Shown: positions 1 through 12,465 of the stretch, piece by piece | Position numbering within the stretch: the first letter of the stretch is position 1 | Layout: each line of letters starts with the position of its first letter | Assembly (NCBI RefSeq): GCF_000237925.1 | Contig: NC_031499.1 | Coordinates: 4,987,734-5,051,733 of the forward strand | Direction of reading: 5' to 3' | Length of the DNA: 64,000 nucleotides | Source of the DNA: Schistosoma mansoni | Taxonomy: Eukaryota > Platyhelminthes > Trematoda > Strigeidida > Schistosomatidae | Position numbers and translations under genes: made by a program | Notes under the pieces: model-generated | Seen by the model: only the letters and a program-made list of their open reading frames with translations | The model's database searches: none | What the model was told of the DNA's origin: nothing

Positions 1-778
1 CGACTATTCTCTTCGTGGTTGTTTCGACTGCAACATATATTCATTCACTTGCATACATAGGACTTGTGGATGTGTTCCTAGACACACGAGATGTTGTTTC
101 TTAGAACAGTCAAAGGCAACAATCATCTTCTACCAGTACTCAAATAATCACTTTATAATTCTCCACATCTCAATCAACTAATCACCTGCCTAGTAATTGT
201 TGATATCCAGAATCTCTACTGCCCTGTGACAGTAAGAAGTGAGCGCTAAGAAGTCAATAATCATAAATGTGTTAAGCATTGAATAGTGGACTGTAAAGCG
301 CAGGTTTTGTCAACGTCGTTACAGTCCCGTAAGTTGAGGTTTTGCGTTTTGTTTCGTGAACTAAGATTGATCCTCATAGTATATGTTCACATGCAACAAA
401 AAACTGTAACTCGTCCACACGTATTAAAAAATTAAAGTGGGTCTTTCAAAAATGATCCAGTATTTAAAAGTAAGTTGGACAGTAGCTAGCTGATATTTAT
501 CGCTTTCAAACATCACTCTTATAGAACTCAGGTATATTTCTTACCAAACAATTCCAGTTATGCGATTTGTAAAGGTATTCGTCGAGTTACTATAACAGAG
601 TTATCACTGTGCACCATATTTACTTCGATTACACTTAGTGCTTCTATGATGGGAAATTTAATATTTATTCAGTTGAAATCTCTCTTTAGAATCTTTCAAA
701 TTACTACAAAGTTGTAGTTCAGTTATATCTATTGTCATGTTTGTTGACATGTCATAAAAGGGTTTATTTAACGCATAC
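1..778. other. Upstream flank of the REPS gene, no gene seen
   Basis: AT-rich sequence with no convincing exon, tRNA or mobile-element hallmark on either strand. A short open frame on the minus strand across 658-873 overlaps the REPS first exon in antisense and looks like a shadow. The promoter probably lies here, but I see no clear TATA or initiator. Confidence 0.4.
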
Positions 779-789
779 TTGTTTTCAGA
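779..789 (+). promoter_or_regulatory. Splice-acceptor-like site 54 nt upstream of the REPS start codon
   Basis: A pyrimidine-rich run ending TTTTCAG lies just upstream of the exon 1 ATG at 843. It could end a 5'UTR intron or be a spliced-leader trans-splicing acceptor, since schistosomes trans-splice a fraction of their mRNAs. The sequence alone cannot tell these apart, and it may be chance. Confidence 0.35.
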
Positions 790-842
790 TATTGGTAATG
801 TGAATTTCGTTTCGTCGTTAGTGACGCTGGTTATTGAATAAA

Positions 843-3800
843 ATGGAACAAGTACGCCATGGACAAGAGTCATGGGCTCAGTTTGATGACGATGATAGTT
901 CTACGGTTAGAAAACATTTGTCAGCTCCCATCTGTACCTCTCACTGTAAGTATACTTACATTATACAGTATACTTATATTGCCCAGTGTACAATAAATAT
1001 TGTTGTATGACTTCATAAACTTTCTCCTGTTCTTCATATTCTATCTTTATAATATGGAGTTACAATCAGACTGTTTTTTGTAGGATATAATGATTCAAAC
1101 TCCTCCTGACAACATGTGGTTTTTGAAAGACCCAGTGGAGGTTCAGCATTTCACTTCAGTTACACATTCTTTCTGTTTAGTCAGTAACTTTGATTACATT
1201 ACATTTCAATCTTTTGTCAATATTCAGACTGAATAATTGGAGAAAGGAGCGAATAACGAAAATATCTGGACGTATTTCTTTTTTATGTAAGCCCCCAAAT
1301 GCCCTTGTACAGCCGAGTGGGGAGAATTAGCTCTCCCTCTCTAAATGCTCTCACATGGTCACGTGAATACAACTACTGTCATATAAGGCTTACTCACTGC
1401 CTTCCCATGGTGCCGGTGTTGTTTACGAAATTGAGAGGATGAAAAGCGGATGTCCGGCGATTTAACCGGGTTGGTGGACACGGAAAGTTCATCTAGGGGA
1501 GTTGGAAAATCCTGATTCCAAACAAATGGTGCACATAGGCTCCAGTATCCTGAAGGAACAAGAGGCGTATGAACCAATTATTGATCACCGTCTACCATGG
1601 GACTGCATCTGACGTTGCTCCACGGCCTTATGGATTAGACCTTTAGGTCAAAGGCTCCGGGTGTGGCCTTCCAAGAAAACCACCTTCTTCGCTCTGCGTA
1701 CCCGAATAGTATCCAAGCCCTCACACAAGTCCAATGATTTATGTAGCGCATATCTGTTTGGTGACTCCTATCAATATTTATGTGTTTAGACAAATAATAA
1801 ATTAATAAATTTCCTTTATAAACCAGTGGACTTACTCGTTTACTTAGTATGATATAAATTCATGCCAGACCGTAGCAATTCTGTTTGCATACTTTACTTT
1901 CAACCAGTTGATCATGAATTTGTACAACCTTTCACCTAACAAGGCTGGAATAACCAGATAATGTCATCGACCCTCTCACTATACGTATCATTTATAACCA
2001 GGAACATTGCTGTACCCTCTATGTATATTTCAATACTTATGTTCTCTACAAAACATATGGTTTTAGAGGATTTCTGTGACTGAGCAATATGGTGACAGTA
2101 ACAATAGAATGAAGGTTAAGGACTTTATAATATCATTGCTTCGGTAGCAAATAATTTAGAGGCAAAGTGTAAAACATAACTTTGGAATTTTATTGAGTCT
2201 ATAAAAGATGACACAATCTGAGTTGAACACAAGGTTCGAAACAAGAAGGGTAAGTTAGCTAGTAAGGTTGTAAACCTGTACCTATAAGAACGTCTAGGTA
2301 ATATAATTTAAAAACCAAGTTATTGTCTGCTTTAATGTATGCAGTTTTAGCAGGGATGGGATTAGATTGGAGAAGAGCTAACTGTAATCTAAGTGTAAAT
2401 AAACTGCATCTTCACTTCTATATACATCTTTCGTTGAAGCTGATTTTTTACATGCTGCAATCACGACAAAAAATTCTGATCAGCTGAACAATTCTTAAGA
2501 GGTACTTTTTTAAAGAAATATGACAATGGAAAGTGATGTATTCATTAACTAAGCTAAGCCTTAATTCTTCCATTTACTCACTAAATGTTTTTATGTTCAC
2601 TTCAAGGCTGGAATCCTGAGAGTTCGGTTCCATACTACGTCATATGCATGGCTTACTTGTGGAGCACCATTTTATTCATATATTTTTCAACAGACTCTGT
2701 ATAACATCGGTCCAGAATGAAAAATTGTCATATTAACTTAAGTGTCGCGAACCACTTAACTAAACAAAGGAAACTGGATGTTAGTTCTTATACAGATTAC
2801 TAAAACAGTAACGCTTATATTTGGTGAAATACATGTGATATAGACGTAGCTAACAACATAATTACCTGAATTCAGGCCACACAGTCTGTTTGAAAAATGG
2901 TAATGTTAACTGCCTCTTCAAATTAAAGTAGGTGAAGTGGTACTTGAACCCATCAAAACAATTAAGCCAAATTAAATTGATTGCAAATACTGTGATGCAT
3001 AATAACATTTTTTCATTTCCATGCGACTATATTATCGGCATTTTGAATGTTGTTTGTTCCTATTCTTTTTAATTAGCCTATTTCCCTATGGAAACATCAT
3101 CTTTCATTAATCAACAACAAACAATCAATTCACATTTTCCTAACTTGGGATTGATTAATCAGAATTTATTGTTTCCTTCCTCTTTGAGTCAATCGAATGA
3201 ATTATTTATGCTTAGGAATCCTTCAGATCCTACATCATCACCATTTGCTGCAATTCATGGCCGGTCGCCGAGATCAACAATTGTATGAGGCATATCATTG
3301 TTTTGTTAATTTTTTGAATTGTGTAATTATTGTACTCGTATGTCTGTTATTACTAAAAAATAAAGGATGAATAAGAAGTTTGTATATATATATATATATA
3401 TATATGGATCAGTGACTAAGCGGTTAAAACGATTGACTTCCAACCTCTAAGTCACAGGTTTGACCCCGCTTCCGCTTATCCCGGTTTAAGTAATCAACCG
3501 GATTGTGTCAATAACCCTCACATTTAAAGTTCGACTTACAACTAAATACACAAACTTGTGCCTAGTTAATTAGTTTATTTAGAATACATATATGATGTAC
3601 TAAATCACTAACTAGTAGAAACAATATAACTTGGTAGATAGGTAGGTAGTCTACACCTACCAACATGGCTCAGTTCACTTGTCAGTGACTTCATGGATTT
3701 GTTTACTATTATTTAATTACATTAAATGGTAGTAAAGGCTAAACGTCATAATGGATTTTAACCTTTCCTAAAAATTATATAGTTACTTTATGACGACCTT

Positions 3801-6800
3801 CACGGAACTGGAAACGTTCTGATGCCTCATCTTATATCATATTCGCTCATTTTTTTAAATATCTAAAGCTAAACACACTATGCTAAAATTTTCTGTGACA
3901 GTTTTACATTATTAGATCAATATGTGGCCGACCGACAAAGTAGACCATTATGTAACTTGGTTTCTGTGCAGGAGCTAACAATACTTCCTGACTGCCTGAA
4001 CGGAATTAAATGGTACAGAACTTGAACTTTTGGCCTCGGTCAGTCGTAATTAGCGCACAGTCTAGCACTTATATGCATCTGTCCTACCAATATAGTGAAA
4101 TGAGATTATCAGAACAAATCCCGGTGTAGTTGTAGACGTAGTAACCGCGTCAGTGATAGTAGGGGAGATTGAGCAGGGACTATATAATTGGAGAAAAAAG
4201 GATGAATTCGCGAAGCACAATCGTATAGTATAACTACGAGACTCATGAGTTAATGAAAAAACTGGAGCGAATGTATTTGCATCGTTGTGACCGATTCATG
4301 TCATCATCAACGTTTCCAAACGTTGATAACGACTTTATCAGTTTCTCAACATTTATTCCCACAGTTCTACATCATTACGCTAACATACATTTACCTTTGT
4401 AACTCAATCTTTCTAGATAATGTATACTGTCACCCTTTAAATATTTTAATATCCCCGTCGATGTCAAGCAAATTATGTATTTTATTTCACTAAGAATGTT
4501 CAGATTGTCATAAGATGTGTGAGGATTGTACTCAAACATTCCAACCGAAAAGCATATAGAGATATGTTTGGTGTTTAATGCCATGCAATAATGTAGCTAC
4601 ATCACATTAATGTGTCGGTCCATTATATTTTAAAACTTTCGCAGTCTAATGGCTTAAGATGTTCCAGATATGAGTTAGGATAGAAGCCAATGGCGAGGAT
4701 GCCATAGTTTTCTGTTATATTATTCATAACAGTTAAATGTATCTTTTAACCAAACGGAATCCGCTTGGATTGTTTTCTGAACTAGATTGCACGATTTTTT
4801 TTATTTATTGGTTTACTGTTTGTGTGACATCTCATTTCCTTTTCCTTTCAACACTATCATTTTTAATTGTGTTGCACAATTACACCAAATATTTTTAAGT
4901 TATAAATAAAATTACTTCAGTATTATTGTAAATTGCACAATATTTACCATCCATAACTATTTACCAAATATTACATTGCCTTACACTTTCATCGGTTATT
5001 AGAAAACAGCCCGTCATGAGAATTTAAATAGTCATTCGGAAATGAATTCATCGCATTGCACAGATATACAATTTCACAGTCATAAATTGAATAACTGGTC
5101 TAGTTTTAATCAACCAATTGTTCAATTCAAACAACAGTCCAATCCTACAGATATTACTCCGTTAGTTAATACTGCCATTACTTCTAATACAAATACTACA
5201 AATTTCCCTCCCAATTTAAATACTTCAAATGATGTTTATGCTGTAAGAAATCAACGTATCGTAGATCCATGGGCAGTTACATCTGATCAGAAAGCTTATT
5301 ATTTATCACAGTTCCTCAGATTACAACCAGATATTAGTTCAAAACTCAGTGGATTACAATCGAAGACATTCTTTGAATTATCAAATTTACCATCTTCAGA
5401 ATTATCAAAAATTTGGTAAGTATATTTTTTCAAGTTCGTTTATTTTTTTTTAATATCATTCAAATAAAACCAGATGAGTTCATTCATGGGACGATTGAGA
5501 ATTAGAAATAAAACTCTCCAGAAATGTATTTAGATTGGATAGATTGTGCGAATAACAGTGGAAACTAGGATTGGGGCGTTTTGTCCTATTTGGGACTCGT
5601 CAACCAGATGTACATATATACCAGTGTTAATGTTCGCACTGAGACTCAAAATAAGTACTTTCCATTTAAACCGCCAACAAGTCATCCATTAGGCTACTGA
5701 GTCCAGATATCCACCACATTATCCATTAAATAGGGTGTTCAGATCATTATTAGTAAGAGTTTGAATTATTCCTTTAGTGATATTTAAATTTGAATTCTAA
5801 TTAGTCTTTGTTGGCATATGAGCACTTTGTACAGATTACTTTGGCATGGCTATTTTGTCACATTTTCTAGAATAGGTATGTTGTGGCCAATATTGGTATC
5901 CGGGACAGTTCATATACTCAAAACTTCTATCTAAATTATATACGTATGTACGTACGTACGTACGGAACGTCAGAAATTTAATTTAACTTTACTCATTGGG
6001 ACATTCGTGAGTACTTCTGAATAAATCCAGTACAGTTTATAGAAGTCGATTCAAGTAATCTATATTAAACATTTTTACTTCTGATGAGTTCAAACACTTC
6101 TCACTCTGTCTGTGTCTTGTCTCAGGTAAAGTGATCTTGTACTGTTATGAAGCTGTAGACAATAATAAGTAATATGTTTTACCAAATGATATATCTGAAC
6201 ACTTGAAGATTTCTACTTTCAAATAATTCTAAAATTTGGATATGTATTTGCCAATCAGATCAGTTTTGTACATATATTTTTAAGGAATGCTTATCAGACA
6301 ATAATTTTATGATATAAATTATATAGGTCTCGTAGTGTGCGTACTTCTAATTCTGTTGATTGATATTAGAAACGTTAATCATATTAAATTGTGAATCAAT
6401 GCTTTAAAGGTTAATCACTTACTACAAAACTTGAAGATTTTAGGTTTGATTCTTGTTGGTCATGGATACTAACTGTTAAGGAACAACTTGCTGGGACGAA
6501 ACAACTGTCCATTGCTCTTTAATCTTCCATGGTTGTCTAACTAAAATCGATCTGTGAGATAAACTATGAAATCTAACAATTTCCACAAACAGATGGAATA
6601 ATTATCATTATAATTTTTCTCTATCCTCTAATACTAACAGTCAATTGAGTACCCCGACCGTTGCTGCTACCTTGACGTAGTGGTCGGGCTTGCCTATCGT
6701 GATGAACCAATCGGGTTATACTGGCTGGAACTATCGTTCCTCAAGGTCCTACCATGCCAGACAGGTCGGTTGAAGAGCGGTAAGACTAAAAGCAGCAATC

Positions 6801-9800
6801 CCAACGTCCGAAGTCGTACTGCTGACTGTACAGAGGTGTGACGGCAGTAAGGTGTTTCCTTCATACAACCAGCATAACAGCGATGCTGCCTTCCCACAAG
6901 GAGGGGTGGGGTTAGAAAAGGTCGACCCTAAAAATGAACACCTCGCCTTATCCCACAGATTTCCGTCTCCGGCGGTAAGTTCCTTTGAAGAACGGAGCTA
7001 ACACGTCAAAAATCCCCCACAAAAAGGTCGTGCGTGACCGGCCTTGAGCAGTTGTCCCTTGGGCACTGCGGTCACGCTCCCAGGTCGTTAAGACCAACAC
7101 TAACCCAACTTCCTTTTCAGGTCCCTCAAGAAATACCCTTCCACGGTGTGGGCAGCCAGGAAGTGATATTAGCCCTCATACCCGTAACTGCACACGAGAC
7201 CAAGTTGGTCACATCCAAGTCCTTCCTACACCTGCTAATAACTCTCTTATCTCTTCGACTGACTGACTGTATGTACTCAGTCATATTTTGTTATTTTGAC
7301 CTTATGTTGCAGTGTCTCTGATAGCGTTCTCAGTATAGATTACTCATCATAATTATTGTTTTGTATTGAATACTATTCATCTGAAAAATTTACTATAAAT
7401 AATTAGTCGTTGTATTTCATCTTCAGGGAATTGTCTGATCTTGATCATGATGGACAATTAACATTGAGTGAATTTTGTATTGCAATGCATTTAGTTGTGT
7501 ATCGATTAAATGGTGTTCCAATTCCTAATAATTTACCGACAGTTTTATTGGAATTAGTGGAAACTAATTGGTTATCTACAAAATTGTCATCAACATCACC
7601 AACTGTAAAAGCAAATACTACCACTACTGCTACTACTACTACTGCCAACAGTAATTGTACTAATAATCACGAATTAACTAACTGTACATTGAATTTTACT
7701 TGTCAACAAAATCATATCAGTCCAGTAGGATATAAATCAATAGATATGCCTAATTCATGTCAACACTATGATAATCATAATCTATCATTATTCCTATCAT
7801 CTTCATCACCAATTTCATCCGTGCCAACTTGTGAAGTTAAAACATTAACGTCATCATCATCAATTCATCATGTCAATACATCTCTAACTGAAATGATTCA
7901 ATCTACAAATTTTACAGAATTAAAACATCATCATCATCACCATGAACCGAATCAGCAGCAACAAAGACGTTGGTCTTTATCTAGTCAAAGTGATGTTAGC
8001 AGTTTATTAGCATCAGAAGAAGGAATGACCTTATTCGAATCAAAATTAAATACAAATGCACAAGTAAATAAGTTTATAAACTAATATTATTTCCTGTTCA
8101 ATTTTATATATATGTAGTCGGAACTGGACAATATCCTCCAATTATAAAGGCTTAGATCTTTTAAAGATGATCATTACTACTAAATGGTAATTGGTATGAG
8201 TTGATATTAAGAGGGTGATTTACCAAAATAGTGTAGATATAAAGGTTATTTAGATTTTTAAATTTTAACTACACCATTTAATACGCCTAAATGTGCAAAT
8301 TCCACTGGTGTTGTATCCTGCTTAAATTGTCTAGTATAAATCTATTTCCGCAATTCTTCTACAGTCTTGCGGTTTAGTTTTACATACTGTTCTCTGGATC
8401 TTTACAATAATATATTCGATTTTTAATTCATTTAAACTCTGTTCTTATTTTCGAACGCGTATAGAGCCTCTGTCAGGGAAGTCCTACTCACTGAATTCTC
8501 ACACCAGGGGTGTTGTTTACGAAATTCAGAGTAAGAAAAGCGAATGTTCGGCGCTTTAACCGGAATGGTGGATACGGAGAGTCCATCTAGGGGAGGTGGA
8601 AAATCCTCATTCCAAACCAATGGTGCACATGGGCTCCAGTATCCTGAGAGAACAAATGGCGTATGAACCAGTCATCGGTCACCGGCTACCTTGGGAATGC
8701 ATCTGCTCACGATGCTCTACTGCCTTGTGGATCAGACCTTTAGGTCAAAGGCTCCGGGTGTGGCTCCCTAAGAAAACCATCTGCTTCGGTCTGGGCACCC
8801 GGGCAGTATCCCAGCTCTCCCACAAACCAAATGAGATTTGTGTGGCACATATATATCTGGTGCTTCCTTGTACCAATATTTATGTGTTTAAGTAAATAAA
8901 TAAATAAAAATCTTATTTTCGAACATCAATGTAGTTATGACATCCGCGACCGGCACAAACGCTAATACAGTTTGTTTGATTGTTAAAAATCAGCTCACAT
9001 GAACTTAAACCAATGAAATAATTTTACTAAATTTCATATTAGGAATTGCATGGACCTGAGTAAACTAAGGCGATAAACTCTTGAATGCTTCGTCGGTATA
9101 CCAACAAGAATGCTAGTCTAGCGATTCCCGATTTCGAGTTGTAGAAAGACCAGAGTTTATTTTTTACCTTGTTCCTTATCATCTAGAATGAAATCTTCAT
9201 CTCTCATAGTTATCTTGTATTCAGACTGTAAAGTTATTGGTCTTTGGTAGTTTCCAACTATTGAGTCACAAGTTTGAACCCACTCTGCCTGATGTAGTTT
9301 GACCAGTATCGCTAGCCCTCACATTAAGGAATTTTAGCTCGAATCCACCACTTATATAAACACATACTTGGTAACCAAGTTACCATAATTATATCACTCT
9401 TTATCCCCTTTCTCCCCCCCCCAAATAAAGGATAAAATAAATAAATAAACCAACTGATTCATCAATTACTTAGGTATGAATCTTACTTTAAATGTAAGGG
9501 CTAGTGATAATACCGGTTTTTCCATTCCGGAGTGCGTGAAACAGAGTTAGAATATGAAACTGAATGACTGAAAGTTGAACACTTCAACCACTAAGTCACT
9601 AGGTTTAATAAGTTTTTATTTCTTATTTTTCATCTTGAAATTTTTTTTCTCTCTGACTTTTACTTTCTGCCAGTTAAAACATCCTATCCCGTTAAGAGCT
9701 AAAACATTACCAACAAATGCTGTTCCTGAGATGGTGAATTCAATGATGAGTACAACTCAAGATTATTCTACCGTAGATCATCATCAAAATGATTTTTTGC

Positions 9801-12407
9801 ACGCATATCAATTTCCATTTAATAGTTATAATGATAATAAATTTTGTACTGCAATTAATAATCCAATGATTGAATCAACTCCTCGGTTACAACCACCGCC
9901 GATTACAATTCATTCATCTCCTATATTATTCAATAGTCAACATTCCGATTCAATAACATCTCCGTCGTCATCAGTAATACAGAAAGCTCCACCTCCACCA
10001 CCACCGCCTAGAGCTAATTTATTACTGGTCACTAATATTGATTCTGTTCATAATGATAATATGGGACAGAAATGTGGTGTTTCACTAACTGAAGAGAAAG
10101 AGGTTAGTTGTACACACCATATTAGGCTTGTTATAAATTAACTTTTTTAGCGTTTTTTGTGTCGATTAAGAACATATATGTCTGATAGTTCCTTATCACT
10201 ATCTTCGTCGATCTGTCATGTTACCTGATGTTGTAAAATGTAGGTCGGATAGAAGATAACGGTGACCGAAATATAACATGATATCACTCTATAAGTTCGT
10301 TGACTGTTGGCCTGTTTAATGTTGGTAGGTGAGGACTACCTGATTGGGATCTTTGCGGTTATCATTATCTATGATTGGATAGATTGGATGACTTTTATCA
10401 GAGTCGATTACAATAAAACAGATACATTCACTGTTTAGTTTATTTTAAATATTGAGTTCCATTATTTCCTTCATACCATACCATTTTGTACCGTCATTTG
10501 GAGCCATATTGCCATTATCTAGATTTTCTCAATATTATTTGTTAACTGACTAGTAACCCTTTGTCATACTATCTCAGTTGAATATTTTTTGCATAAATAA
10601 ATGACTATTTCATTACCTTCACCCCTAGGAAAATAAACAATTAACAGAGTCTAGTCGGTTAGCAGTTCTATTCTTTAGAATAGATTCAAATTTTACTTGT
10701 CTTGATATTAACCCACTAAGTGAGTTAGATCAAAATTCACTTCATTGTTAGTACAGATCGTGTAATCCGGCTTAATTATTAATTCATTATTTTTTTTTTC
10801 TATATGTATGTATCTTAGTAACAAAAATGTTTATATCTATTTCGTAGTGTTGATTGGCTAGAACTTTGAACCAATCGTAAAATTGAACTATAATCTAAGA
10901 ATTTGCTTATCTCTGTTGATTGCGCTTGGTTTTGTAACTCAAACGGGTTCATTCCGCCACTATTTTCCATCTCCAAAAGACTATCAACAACGGCGTATTT
11001 ATCAGTTTAAAGTATGCTTAATAGTATTCACACTCAACTCTTATTTATAGGTTACTAGTGTTTGTTTATAAATGTCCTGGATGCACTGCACGCGTGTATG
11101 TTACGATCACTGACTGAGTGAACGATGCTGACGTTAGTTAAAGATAGCAAATCGATTGGTGAGGTCGTGAACCCCCTATCGGCTGAGGTATTCAGAACAT
11201 GTATTACATATACGTCTAACCATTATCTACGCCCGACGTGCGATGTTTGTTAGTGTTGGAGTAGGCTAAAAGAATGCTAGACATCACCAAACCAAAGTCG
11301 AAGTCACTAACAATTGAACTGAGTCATGTATGGAGGTACAGACTACCTAGTTGGGAGACGTTGATTAACATGGTTTAGAATAAGTCTCAATTGAACGGTT
11401 GTATTCCTCCTTTATCATCCTTTGAATCCTATAATTATTGTGTACTTTTTATTTCATAAACTACTTTTTTTCGGACTATATTGTCGTCTGTGTTCGATTT
11501 CTTCCTACTATTACTGATACTCTTACCACTTCTTTTACCATTACTACACAAGCATTTGTTTTGATCGTTTCATCTCGCTTTATTCATGTGATGTGGCAAC
11601 TTGAATCAATGTAAATGATTCTACATTTATTATGACTGACCGACCAGTTCAACTAATTACCATCACCTAATTTTTCTTTCACTGTTATTCTTTTATGTAC
11701 AGGACTTTGTTCCATCTCTTACAGCAGAATTCAACTCAGAAGAAATGAAGTAAGTTTTTTCTTGTACTTGAATTATGATGATAATTTGATAATTACTATT
11801 ATTGTATAATGTCTTGAAATCAGTTGACTATTATCACGTGCCAGGTCACCAATCAGAACCCCGGTGCTAGTTTGGTTCGTTATTTACTCTATAGCTTTAG
11901 TGTCTATGATTTAGTCGATTGCACGCCCGATCAGCACTATTGGCACGGAGCTGACAGCTAGGTTCTTTTTGACCCACTATTCGCTAGCTCTTTTTTATGC
12001 CCAGCCTTTAAATGCAGAATTAGCAACCTACTACTATTTATGATTCAAACAAAATTGGTTTATGTACAGACATACTGAACCTCATCAGATCATAAAATAA
12101 GAATACATGAAAAGGCCAAAACGTGGCTGTGAATGAAGGAAACTGTAAATAAATAGACTGGCATCAAAATACGAATAGTAATTCGTATGACAGTAATGTA
12201 TGAGTTAAACGAAAGCTATTTCAACTGCTTATGTTTCAAGATAGCCATCCTTTTTCAGTGCTCAATAAAAGTGCAACATCTAGCATTTTCTCATTCATCT
12301 AGTGCATGAGAGTACAATTTTCACTAAGCACTTCATTTCAATCACCTGAGGTCATCTACATATATCCACTTATGTGTATCTCAACTTGACGGAGGAAAAG
12401 AAGCAAA

Positions 12408-12465
<58 letters not shown>

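Noticed and set aside
7261-7285. GACTGACTG run and other short tandem words as a CRISPR-like array
   Set aside because: Simple sequence without regular spacers, in a eukaryotic genome; no CRISPR array is present in the window.
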